DNA of 64,000 nt from CAYSSJ01 sp964433675 (GTDB lineage Bacteria > Cloacimonadota > Cloacimonadia > Cloacimonadales > TCS61). Position numbers and translations under genes: made by a program. The first letter of the stretch is position 1, and the number at the start of each line of letters is the position of its first letter. Below the pieces are notes generated by a model. It was not told the DNA's origin. It searched no databases and saw only the letters and a program-made list of their open reading frames with translations. The stretch covers positions 211,901 to 275,900 of the forward strand of contig CAYSSJ010000001.1 in assembly GCA_964433675.1 (NCBI GenBank), in the 5' to 3' direction. Below are positions 43,512 to 52,856 of the stretch, piece by piece.

Positions 43512-46500
43512 ATGAAATCTAAGAAAATGCAAGTGATTGTGTTTATTGTAGCACTTATGATGCTATCAGTACCCATGTTTGCACAGCAGTCTCGTGCAAC
43601 AGTTCAATCAATCAGGATTGTGGACACGGGGAACGAAGGGAGAATCGATGCGATCGATTTTTATCTTGATGAGGTGATTGATGATCAGCAAACCGGTTTT
43701 GAAAATCTATATCCGGGCATTGTTGATGACTTTGTCTTCTCAGAGGATATTGCGGTTACCGGTATTAATACCGGTGATGTTGTAGATGATAACATCTTTA
43801 GATTAACTATTGAGCCGATTGAAGGTACTTATGAAACTTTCACTGTGGATTATGATTCGAATGAAAACCGTCGTATATATACCACAGGCGATGCAGGGTA
43901 CTTGCTATCTTTTACTGGTGTCACCGTAATCGATAGAGCCAGACCGGTATTGAAATCTATCGAAGTTACTTATGATGGATCTGATTATGTAGATCAGATT
44001 GATATGATTTTTACAGAACCGATGCATCCCAATTATACCAGTACGACAGGATTTATTGTTGATGGCATTACATTGCCCTCTGATGGTACTTGGTTTACAG
44101 ATCAAATCTTCAGACTAACAGTTACTTCTACCAAAGAAGCTTTGTTCTATCATGATATCGACTTTACATCCGATGTCGTCTTGAGAGATCAATCTAACCA
44201 AAGAGTAAATCCCAACGGTGAATATTATGTGGAAAAAGCTATGCGGCTGGCTCGGGAAAACATCACAGTAGCATTTGCAGAAAACGAAATAACCTCAGAT
44301 ATAGCAGATCCAACTGTGATTGAAACTACTGTAGATTATGCTGATATTGATATGACTCATATCCCGGCAGACTTGCTTACTGATGCATGGCTTACAGCTG
44401 ATCCTGCCCTACCACAAGATACCGAGATCGCGATCGCTTACAACGGTAATCCTATTGACACCTATATTGTCGGTCCCGGTGGTTTGGCAGAGATCTGGCT
44501 TAGCGAGATGCTACCCGGTGATCGGACAGCACTTGTAGGTCACGAGAATCTGACAGATGTCTGGACATTTACGATTACCGGATTAACTGATGATTTCGTT
44601 GATATCGGTGGTAACTATCAAACCAATGAATATGATTTTACAGTAACTTCATATTACGGATTTGATTTTGCCAATCCGAGCAAAGTATATGATAATAGCT
44701 TAGATAATCCTGAAGCTGCCGATGCACTAACTATCATATTCAATGATAGAGATACTGCAGCTTGGTTGGCTGCTAGTGCTATCAATGATGGTGGCAATGC
44801 GGTTATCCTCAATGATGGAGTTGTAGCTTATTATCTGTTTGAAGATATCGACGAAGCTGTTTTGTTAGATATCCAGGCTGATATCCTATTTGCTCTCTCT
44901 CTAGATGCTGATTATGCTGATATTGATGCTTATGTGAATAATGAATATACGAATCTTGCTCAGTTTATTTCTGCCGAGCATGTAATGCATGAAAATGCCA
45001 TGCCGGTTGACTTCATTGAAGCTAATCTTTTAGCAGGTGAATCCGAGATTAGAGTTATAGATGTATTGGTGGAAGGCATCAGAATCCCACTGAATGCAGA
45101 TTTCGCAGGCTATACAGCAGCATATTTGCAAATAGATGATGATATTACTGCAAATCCATATATTGATCAGTTTTTAGCTGAAAAATGTTATGGACTAATA
45201 GACCACACCGAATTTGACGGAGTTGATGTTTTGGATAACTATGTTTATATCAATGATGACTGGTATTACTTCGAAGTTGAAGTTCATGCTAATGTCAAAA
45301 TTGAGACATTGTATCTAAATGGAGATGATGTATACGACAAGACCCGATTTGAAACCACCTCAAGGTTACAGATCAATGCACAATCTACCGCACCTGCGAT
45401 GAAAAATGAGCTTGAATACAGGTGGATCATTCTCGGGCTTGATATGGACGATTATAATACCTTCTCTGAAGAAAAACAACTCGATGTAGCTCAAATAATG
45501 GTCGATAGAAGAAGCTTTGGTGACCTAGCTGAACTGCAAAACGAGTTCCTAAACGCGGTTGCTCTCGCTGACGCTATGGATAACACCGAAATGACAGTTG
45601 CAGCAGATGAACTGGTTACTTACCCGGATGACGGAGATATTCTCACGGAAACAACTTATCCTGCACAATTCTTAGATGGTTTATCAGGTGATGTTTTGAT
45701 AGATGCCAAGCTCGTTTCTGATGTGGTACTGCCGGAAGGAACTGATATAGAATTAATTTATAATGGCAGCTCTTTGGGAACTTATGTTGTTGGTATCGGT
45801 GTAACAGAACTATGGCTTAGTGAGATGATCAATGATATTGATCCACTCTTGCCTACCAGAACTCCTCTTATTGGTCATGAAGGATTGATAGAAGACTGGG
45901 ATTTTGTTATCACCGTTCCGTTCGCAGTTGATCCCGGGCATGGTATCTTTGATTTAACCATGACAAATTACGCATCCTATGATTTCGTTGATTTCATGTG
46001 GGCTTTGGCAGAAGAAGAATTCACCATGGAATTCGAAACCGTAGGCATGGATGTTACTGTAGATATCCCTGATGTATTCCGCAAAGAGATAGAAGACGAA
46101 TTCTCATATACGATAGATTTTGCTAACAGTTATGATGGAATGAATGCAAATGCAGAATTTACCGGAGCAACAGGTGATATCACAGAACTGTATTATTGGG
46201 ATGGAGCCGACTGGATTGAAATACCAGATCCATTTGAGTTTGCTATAGAAGATGATTTGGCACTCGAATTTAAAGCTACATTCGATCCTGGTATAGCAGC
46301 TATCTATCCAACAGATTACGATATTACCTTCACGATTTATCGTGATGAAGATAATAGTGAATTATTTACAAGCACAGATACCTTTACAGTAGAATATGAG
46401 CCGATGGAAGTTGTCTCTGACTTGCCGGATTATTTCCTCGAAGGAGATGAAGACTGGACAGAATTCACTGTGGCTACCATTCCTAACGATGATGCAGGTA

Positions 46501-49500
46501 AAATGGTACGAGCTTGGTTTGAAATACCGGCAGAAGCAGAAGTTGAATACTATGACGTACAAACCGAAGAATGGCTCCCTCTCACTACCGGTTATTATGG
46601 TCCGGTAGATGGCTTCCCGGTTGTAGATAATACGGCAGATCCCAGCATGTTCCGAGCAAAATTCGATACTGCTGGTTATTATGAAGTCGATATCGAATTC
46701 AGAAGAATCGATCCGGAAGAAGTATTGGCTGAACATACACTCGAAATAGATGTTTACAAGCATTCTACCTACGCATTTAATTATGATATGCCTGAACTGA
46801 TCCTGGAAGCAGAAGATTCTTTGGTTCCAGTTACATTCGCCACAGATGTACTCGGTGAATTGGGTTATGACGGCGTTCGATTCAAATTCTTCAAAGTTGA
46901 TGGACCCGGTGATGTTACTTTCACAGCTACCGATTCAGCAGGTGATACTTATACTTTCACTAATACTGGTTACTGGGGACCACCCAGTGGTTTCGAACTA
47001 CCGGCAGATTATGCAGCTACTACAGATTGGACACTCAATTTCTCTGAGATAGGTGAATATGAGATTACTTTCCAACTGATCTATGCTGATACCGAAGAAG
47101 TGATAACCGAAGATTCTCAACCCGGCATAATGGTAGAAAGACATTCGACCTATACTTTCGATTACACTGCACCTGCAATGATAATCGCGACAGAGGAGAT
47201 AGAAGTGCCGGTTAATTTTGCAACCGATGTATTGGGTACTATCGGTTATGACGGTGTCCGATTCAAATTCTTCTCCGATACACCAGGCGTTACTTTCGAA
47301 GCAACTGATGGAACAGGAACTCATACCTTTGTAGATGAAGGCTACTGGGGTCCTGCAGAAGGATTTGATCTTCCGGAAGCTTATGATGAAACTACCGATT
47401 GGAATTTAACATTCGATGGCGCTGATGACTACACTATCACTTATCAGCTGATCTACGCTGATACAGAAGAAGTAATCGTAGAAGAATCTGAGACATTCAC
47501 AGTTGATGAACGCTCCACCTATGCTTTTGATTATGATGTGCCCGATAATATATATGAAGATCTGAATATAATCGTTCCAGTTACTTTTGCTACAGATTAT
47601 GAAGGTACTATCGGTTATGACGGAGTCAGATTCAAATTCTTCTCCGACACACCAGGCGTTACTTTCGAAGCAACTGATTCTCAAGGAGCAGTTCACACCT
47701 TTACTGATGTAGGTTATTGGGGTCCTGCAGAGGGATTTGACCTGCCTGCATTGTATGAAGCGATTACTGATTGGACGATCAAATTTGATAATGAAGGCAC
47801 CTACAATATTACTTATCAATTGATTTATGCAGATACTGAAGATGTAATAGTAGAAGAAGCGAATGATTTTGTAGTCAATCCTTTCTTCGATCTCTTTACA
47901 GATATAACAATTGATCCTGATGTTGCAGGCAATTATGGTATAGATAGCGAATTCACCATCGAATTCACTTTCGCAGAAGCAATGACAATTGTTGGAGATA
48001 ATCCGATTCTGAACCTTAATGTTAACGGTACAGAAGCTGTTTATGTTTCTGGAGATGGAACGGATACCTTCACATTCGAATATAAAGTAGCTATGGATGA
48101 TGAGGCAGATCCACTTACAATCACAGACTTTGTCGGAGTAGTAGAAGATCAATATGGGAATGAGATTGATCTGAGCACAGTTGCTCCTCTCGATATCGGT
48201 CACGATGGCTTTGCCGGTATAGTTATAGATGGTGTGCCGCCAAGAATTCAGGAAATTTCAACTGAAGTACCATCCGGAGTTTACTCTTATGGTGATCAGA
48301 TAGCATTCGAAGTTGTTTATGATAAGATTGTTACTGTAAACTGGCAACAAGGGACTCCTCGTATCAATCTGAACTCCGGTGGATATGCCGAATACATAAG
48401 TGGTTCCGGACATTCCAGTGGAATTTTGACCTTTAGATATATCATCGGAGAAGATGATAACACACCTACTGACGGATATTTGATGGCCTATCCTCCTCTG
48501 GAACAACGTGGCGGAACGATCAGAGCACAAGCTGCACCATATAATATAGCCACAAATGATTTCGATGAAACCGAATTTAACAAAGCGATAGTAATATCTA
48601 ACGATCCAAGAATAGTTGATGTAATTTATCCCGATGCCGGCTATTATGGTATTGGAGATGAAGTCGATTTCTTGGTTGAATACAATAAAGATATAGTAGT
48701 AACTGGCACACCGCTTCTCGAGTTAAATACCGGTGAGTATGCCGAATATGTCGAAGGTACGCTTACTGACGTATTGACTTTCCGCTACATTGTGGAAGCA
48801 GGTGACGACTTTACAGATCTGGATTATGCATCTATAGATGCCATAGATCTAAATGGAGGAACCACAAACGATGTACACGGGGTAGAAGCCGACAATACTC
48901 TTCCAGAACCCTCAGCCGAAGGTATCGTCATCGACGGTATCGAACCGGTGCCTACAATCACCTGGCTGGGTAATAACGGAGAGATCATCAATGTTGAGAT
49001 CCAATTCAGCGAGGAAATAGCAGCTGACCTCATAGCAGATGATCTGGAAGTTACTAACGGAGTTGTTGATAACTTTGTTGCTGATGAGCAGGTCTATACC
49101 TTCGAGCTAACGGTTGTTGACTATAGTGCTCCGGCTCCTACAGTAACTGTCCCAATCGGAGTGGTTCAAGATCTTGCCGGCAATGATAATGTGGAAGCTT
49201 CCGAGACATTTGCAATGGGAGCTGTAATCGCAGGTACTACTCTAGACCTTGGTGCAGTAGACAATGTTGTCACTGCAACGATGACATATCCTATTATAGA
49301 TGATAGTTTGGCAGACTATATGCTAGATGCACTCATCATTTCTGAAGAAGATTTCGTAACTGGTACTCTGATCACAATAGAATATAATGGAGTAGAAATA
49401 ACTACTGCAGAGCTTACGGAAAATACCAATCAGAGATTCTTCAGCGAATTGATCGGCGATGCCGGCGATACTAGAACTCCATTGCTTGGTCATTCCGGCT

Positions 49501-52500
49501 TGACAGATATATGGGAGCTGACGATTGCTTCACCAGTATCTGTAGATAATCAAATCACAGTTACCAGTGTTACTTCAGATGATGATTTCGCTACTATGTT
49601 TGATTTGGCAGAAGATACTGCAGATCTGCAATTTATCGCAGATGAAGATCTGGCACTTGCTGCTGTGGTAGCTGGTACTGAGATGACTTTGGCTGCTGAA
49701 GAGAATGCAGTTACAGCAGAGATCATTTATCCCGAAACTATAGAAGGTGTATTGGCTGATTATATAATGGATGCCATGATTTATGCGGCACCTGAATTCC
49801 CAGCCGGTACAGAAATAGATATTTATTATAATGATAATCATGTTACAACTACTGAATTGGCAGATGTTACAGATAGCATCTATCTCAGTGAGTTGATCGG
49901 TGAGGCAGGCGACACCAGAACTCCATTGATCGGACATGCCGGTTTGACTGATAACTGGATGTTCGTAATCACCTCAGCTCATGCTTTCGATACTGATCTT
50001 ACAGTTGAAAGTGTAACTTCCAAAGATGATTTCGTCACTGAAGAGATCCTTGCTGATGGTATGATCGAAGTGAATGTGGCAGCAGATGAAAATGCCGCAC
50101 TGGAAGAAGTGATTGCCAAAACAGATATGGAAATGCTATTGGTTGATAACGAAGCTACAATAGATATCTCATATCCGGATGTAATCGATCCTGTATTAGA
50201 TGCTTATATGGTAGATGCTTGGATCACAGCAGGCTTGCCATTTGTCGCAGGCACGCAGATCGACATTGAATACAATGGTACTAGTGTAACTACTGCCACT
50301 CTTGAGGACGATACCGATGAGATTTACCTAAGCGAACTGATTGGTGATGCAGCTCAAACTAGAACACCATTGGTCGATCATGCCGGCCTTGAAGATAACT
50401 GGGTTATTACAGTTACTTCACCGGTATCTTTTGAGACAGAACTAACAGTTCAAAGTGTGATCTCAAACGATGAATTCGTAACCGAATATGTTCTGGCTGA
50501 AGTTGCCGGCTTACTCAATATCAATGCCGATGAAGACATGGCATTACAACATGTGGTCGATAATACTGACATGCTACTGGGAGCAGAAGATAAAATTGTC
50601 GGTGCAACCATTTCTTATCCTGCAGCTATCGAAGATGTGCTAGCAGATTATATGATGGATGCATATATCACTGCCGATGAAGCGCTGGTAGCCGGAACAG
50701 AAATAGTGATTCACTATAATGAGTTGTACATTACTACTCATGAATTGGCGGAAGATACTGTTCAAATGTATCTCAGCGAATTGATCGGTGATGCCGCTCC
50801 TACCAGAACTCCTCTGCTTGACCATGAAGGTTTGGTAGATGAGTGGTTGATTGTGATCAACTCACCAGTAGTGTTCGATACCGAACTCACCATCCAAAGT
50901 GTAACTTCTAATGATGATTTCGCTACTCAAACTGTTCTTGCAGAAGATGTGGTAAATGTGAACAATCTCGAAGAAATGGCAGTACTTGCTGCTATTGAGG
51001 CTATCAATCAGTTAGGTGATGCTATCTACCTGAATGATGAGTCCAGAAGTGCACCTGATTTCACTCTCTTCGATAATGCTACGGCAGCTATGCTGGTTGA
51101 TGCACAGGATCTGGTAACAGCAGCCAGAAATCTTGGAGATCCTGCAGATGTAGATGCAGCGATCAATGAAGGACTCACAACAGAGTACCTTAACTGGGAT
51201 GATGTGATCACAGTCGAGGCTGTAATGTCCGCTGGCGCTCAAGCAGTCGTCATAAACGAGGTTGATGCAGGTGAAGTTGCCCTTTATGAAGAAGGTATCG
51301 AGATTGAATTACTACCGGATCTGACGGGCTACAACCAGGCATATCAGCAATATAGTGATCCGGGTGAATATGGTGTGATTTCACATACAGACTTTGTAGT
51401 AGGTAATGTGAATCAAATCCCATCCGATACACCGGCAGGAATATATATGATGTTCGTACAAAAAGATGATATTCCCGTAAGAAGCAGAACGACTAGATCG
51501 GAAGTTAACTGGTATATGTACAAATGGTCTATCGCCACATCAGAAGATGTAATAGACCAGATTCATCTGGATGAAGAGCTTGTATATCAAAGAGTAACAG
51601 GTGTAGAATTACCAGAAACACTCATGATCTACGAAGGTCCTGATACTTTCGAATTGGATGCCACTGTATCACCGGAAGGTGCTACAATCCCAGATATAAT
51701 TTGGGAAAGTGACGATGAGACTATAGTTACCGTAGATAACGGTATTTTGACCCCGATAGCTGTGGGGAATACCAATATTACAATAACATCACTCGATGGT
51801 GGGCATACTGCTACCACAGCTGTTAGTGTAAAAATTGCTTATGGAGATGTCGATAATAACGAAATAGTGGAAGCCTATGATGCTGCTCTTACTCTGCAGT
51901 ATGCTGTAGGTATGGATCCACTTCCTAATATCGATCCTCGTCCCTGGTCTGACTGGAGATTTAATAGAGCTGATGTGGATGGTAACAATCTTATCCAAGC
52001 TTATGATGCGTCTTTGATCTTGCAGTATGCTCTCGGAATGATCTCTCAATTCCCAGCAGAATCACGAGCTATTCAAAGACGACATGTTCAAACAGCTCCA
52101 GGACCTCATATAAGCATAGAACTTATCGATGATATGATTGCAGTATTTACTGACGAACCTGAAGATCTGTTCGGTTTGGATGTCAGCATCGAAAATAACG
52201 AATTTGTTACTTTCGGAGATGTTCAGTTTAACTTACCAGAAAGTTATTTGACAGCTACACATCTAGAAAACGAGTATATGAATATCAGTATGGCTACAGC
52301 GGTTCCGGAATCTATCGAAGAACCACTCTTCCTTATTCCGTTTAGCTCGACTGAAAACACAACCTTGAGTATCAATATTACTTCGAATACAACCACAACA
52401 GAATATGAGCTAGAATTGCATCCGCTCTCTTCTGATGATCCACTCGTTCCTGTAGTCAACGCGGTAGAGAGTAATTATCCCAATCCGTTTAATCCTAGCA

Positions 52501-52733
52501 CTACCATAAAATACTCAGTTAAAGAGACTAGCCCGGTAAGAATTCATATTTACAATATCAAAGGACAGCTTGTGAACACTTTGGTAGATGAAGTAAAAGA
52601 AGCCGGCTATCACTCAGTACAATGGAATGGTGTGGATAGAAACGGTAGATCAGTTGCATCCGGCATGTATTTATACATGGTATCTATAGGAAATGAATTC
52701 AGGAAAACTCAGAAAATGATGCTGTTGAAATAA
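43512..52733 (+). CDS. Giant secreted dockerin-bearing repeat protein with sorting tail (3073 aa)
   Basis: Signal peptide 1-~25 (ending M-F-A-Q). Two Ig-like N-terminal domains reach ~260. A ~147-residue repeat (W-L-S-E-M or Y-L-S-E-L, then R-T-P-L-x-G-H-x-G-L) appears at ~265-390, ~690-835, and four times in tandem at ~1902-2490. A ~120-residue repeat (Y-D-G-V-R-F-K-F-F, G-Y-W-G-P) occurs three times at ~1083-1457, with two diverged copies before it. Ig-like domains fill ~1462-1900. An unnamed ~210-residue module is at ~400-615 and ~2493-2695. Then come a BIG2-like domain (~2696-2775), a dockerin (Asp2779 begins loop 1; loops D-V-D-N-N-E-I-V-E-A-Y-D and D-V-D-G-N-N-L-I-Q-A-Y-D), a beta-rich segment, and the tail (N-Y-P-N-P-F-N-P at ~2987). 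The protein is acidic, and no catalytic domain is seen. It is inferred to dock onto cohesins such as those encoded downstream. Confidence 0.83.
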   Translation: MKSKKMQVIVFIVALMMLSVPMFAQQSRATVQSIRIVDTGNEGRIDAIDFYLDEVIDDQQTGFENLYPGIVDDFVFSEDIAVTGINTGDVVDDNIFRLTIEPIEGTYETFTVDYDSNENRRIYTTGDAGYLLSFTGVTVIDRARPVLKSIEVTYDGSDYVDQIDMIFTEPMHPNYTSTTGFIVDGITLPSDGTWFTDQIFRLTVTSTKEALFYHDIDFTSDVVLRDQSNQRVNPNGEYYVEKAMRLARENITVAFAENEITSDIADPTVIETTVDYADIDMTHIPADLLTDAWLTADPALPQDTEIAIAYNGNPIDTYIVGPGGLAEIWLSEMLPGDRTALVGHENLTDVWTFTITGLTDDFVDIGGNYQTNEYDFTVTSYYGFDFANPSKVYDNSLDNPEAADALTIIFNDRDTAAWLAASAINDGGNAVILNDGVVAYYLFEDIDEAVLLDIQADILFALSLDADYADIDAYVNNEYTNLAQFISAEHVMHENAMPVDFIEANLLAGESEIRVIDVLVEGIRIPLNADFAGYTAAYLQIDDDITANPYIDQFLAEKCYGLIDHTEFDGVDVLDNYVYINDDWYYFEVEVHANVKIETLYLNGDDVYDKTRFETTSRLQINAQSTAPAMKNELEYRWIILGLDMDDYNTFSEEKQLDVAQIMVDRRSFGDLAELQNEFLNAVALADAMDNTEMTVAADELVTYPDDGDILTETTYPAQFLDGLSGDVLIDAKLVSDVVLPEGTDIELIYNGSSLGTYVVGIGVTELWLSEMINDIDPLLPTRTPLIGHEGLIEDWDFVITVPFAVDPGHGIFDLTMTNYASYDFVDFMWALAEEEFTMEFETVGMDVTVDIPDVFRKEIEDEFSYTIDFANSYDGMNANAEFTGATGDITELYYWDGADWIEIPDPFEFAIEDDLALEFKATFDPGIAAIYPTDYDITFTIYRDEDNSELFTSTDTFTVEYEPMEVVSDLPDYFLEGDEDWTEFTVATIPNDDAGKMVRAWFEIPAEAEVEYYDVQTEEWLPLTTGYYGPVDGFPVVDNTADPSMFRAKFDTAGYYEVDIEFRRIDPEEVLAEHTLEIDVYKHSTYAFNYDMPELILEAEDSLVPVTFATDVLGELGYDGVRFKFFKVDGPGDVTFTATDSAGDTYTFTNTGYWGPPSGFELPADYAATTDWTLNFSEIGEYEITFQLIYADTEEVITEDSQPGIMVERHSTYTFDYTAPAMIIATEEIEVPVNFATDVLGTIGYDGVRFKFFSDTPGVTFEATDGTGTHTFVDEGYWGPAEGFDLPEAYDETTDWNLTFDGADDYTITYQLIYADTEEVIVEESETFTVDERSTYAFDYDVPDNIYEDLNIIVPVTFATDYEGTIGYDGVRFKFFSDTPGVTFEATDSQGAVHTFTDVGYWGPAEGFDLPALYEAITDWTIKFDNEGTYNITYQLIYADTEDVIVEEANDFVVNPFFDLFTDITIDPDVAGNYGIDSEFTIEFTFAEAMTIVGDNPILNLNVNGTEAVYVSGDGTDTFTFEYKVAMDDEADPLTITDFVGVVEDQYGNEIDLSTVAPLDIGHDGFAGIVIDGVPPRIQEISTEVPSGVYSYGDQIAFEVVYDKIVTVNWQQGTPRINLNSGGYAEYISGSGHSSGILTFRYIIGEDDNTPTDGYLMAYPPLEQRGGTIRAQAAPYNIATNDFDETEFNKAIVISNDPRIVDVIYPDAGYYGIGDEVDFLVEYNKDIVVTGTPLLELNTGEYAEYVEGTLTDVLTFRYIVEAGDDFTDLDYASIDAIDLNGGTTNDVHGVEADNTLPEPSAEGIVIDGIEPVPTITWLGNNGEIINVEIQFSEEIAADLIADDLEVTNGVVDNFVADEQVYTFELTVVDYSAPAPTVTVPIGVVQDLAGNDNVEASETFAMGAVIAGTTLDLGAVDNVVTATMTYPIIDDSLADYMLDALIISEEDFVTGTLITIEYNGVEITTAELTENTNQRFFSELIGDAGDTRTPLLGHSGLTDIWELTIASPVSVDNQITVTSVTSDDDFATMFDLAEDTADLQFIADEDLALAAVVAGTEMTLAAEENAVTAEIIYPETIEGVLADYIMDAMIYAAPEFPAGTEIDIYYNDNHVTTTELADVTDSIYLSELIGEAGDTRTPLIGHAGLTDNWMFVITSAHAFDTDLTVESVTSKDDFVTEEILADGMIEVNVAADENAALEEVIAKTDMEMLLVDNEATIDISYPDVIDPVLDAYMVDAWITAGLPFVAGTQIDIEYNGTSVTTATLEDDTDEIYLSELIGDAAQTRTPLVDHAGLEDNWVITVTSPVSFETELTVQSVISNDEFVTEYVLAEVAGLLNINADEDMALQHVVDNTDMLLGAEDKIVGATISYPAAIEDVLADYMMDAYITADEALVAGTEIVIHYNELYITTHELAEDTVQMYLSELIGDAAPTRTPLLDHEGLVDEWLIVINSPVVFDTELTIQSVTSNDDFATQTVLAEDVVNVNNLEEMAVLAAIEAINQLGDAIYLNDESRSAPDFTLFDNATAAMLVDAQDLVTAARNLGDPADVDAAINEGLTTEYLNWDDVITVEAVMSAGAQAVVINEVDAGEVALYEEGIEIELLPDLTGYNQAYQQYSDPGEYGVISHTDFVVGNVNQIPSDTPAGIYMMFVQKDDIPVRSRTTRSEVNWYMYKWSIATSEDVIDQIHLDEELVYQRVTGVELPETLMIYEGPDTFELDATVSPEGATIPDIIWESDDETIVTVDNGILTPIAVGNTNITITSLDGGHTATTAVSVKIAYGDVDNNEIVEAYDAALTLQYAVGMDPLPNIDPRPWSDWRFNRADVDGNNLIQAYDASLILQYALGMISQFPAESRAIQRRHVQTAPGPHISIELIDDMIAVFTDEPEDLFGLDVSIENNEFVTFGDVQFNLPESYLTATHLENEYMNISMATAVPESIEEPLFLIPFSSTENTTLSINITSNTTTTEYELELHPLSSDDPLVPVVNAVESNYPNPFNPSTTIKYSVKETSPVRIHIYNIKGQLVNTLVDEVKEAGYHSVQWNGVDRNGRSVASGMYLYMVSIGNEFRKTQKMMLLK
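46750..47880 (+). repeat. Three ~120-residue protein repeats with YDGVRFKFF signature
   Basis: Copies start near 46760, 47140 and 47510, each opening S-T-Y-x-F-x-Y and containing Y-D-G-V-R-F-K-F-F, T-F-x-A-T-D, Y-W-G-P and Y-Q-L-I-Y-A-D-T-E. Copies 2 and 3 share stretches of nearly identical DNA around the F-K-F-F-S-D-T-P-G-V part. Two weaker copies precede them. Confidence 0.8.
49221..50970 (+). repeat. Four tandem ~147-residue protein repeats
   Basis: In-frame repeats beginning about 49221, 49662, 50106 and 50550 (spacing 441-444 bp). Each carries a Y-P-x-x-I-x-D/E-x-x-L-A/D-D/A-Y-M/I opening, a Y-L-S-E-L-I-G-D/E-A motif, T-R-T-P-L and a final S-V-T-S-x-D-D-F. Two further copies occur near 44310-44690 and 45585-46020. 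The copies are diverged at the DNA level, so the expansion is old or selected. Confidence 0.8.
51840..52050 (+). other. Dockerin type I-like domain in the 3073-aa protein
   Basis: Two EF-hand-like calcium loops about 42 residues apart, each D-V-D-x-N-x-x-[IV]-x-A-Y-D followed by a helix ending L-Q-Y-A-[VL]-G, with the D-P-R-P-W-S-D-W linker between. Loop positions 1, 3, 5 and 12 carry Asp/Asn in both loops, as in calcium-binding dockerins. Confidence 0.82.
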
Positions 52734-52790
52734 TCGAAATTATAATGTTGACAGGTTATGTCATGCAAACTGAAAATTACAAACGCGACG

Positions 52791-52816
52791 GATGGGGGCG
52801 AATACCCGCCCCCGTC
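52791..52816 (+). terminator. GC-rich hairpin between the 3073- and 2677-aa genes
   Basis: GATGGGGGCG pairs with CGCCCCCGTC (one G-T wobble) around AATACC. No T run follows, so it is not a classical terminator. It could be an attenuator or RNA-stability element between the two genes. TTGACA also occurs at 52748-52753, 109 bp before the next start. Confidence 0.5.
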
Positions 52817-52856
52817 TGCCTGCATATCAAAATAAGTATATAAAAGGAGTATTGAT

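Noticed and set aside
47406..48203. 265-codon minus-strand frame
   Set aside because: It lies within the 3073-aa gene, consists of Ile/Cys/Ser-rich sequence expected from the reverse of acidic repeat coding, and has no ribosome site or domain.
43512..52733. Glycoside hydrolase or protease domain in the dockerin proteins
   Set aside because: I scanned the 3073- and 2677-aa sequences for catalytic signatures (HExxH, GxSxG, paired acidic GH motifs in a barrel context) and saw only repeat and Ig-like beta domains.
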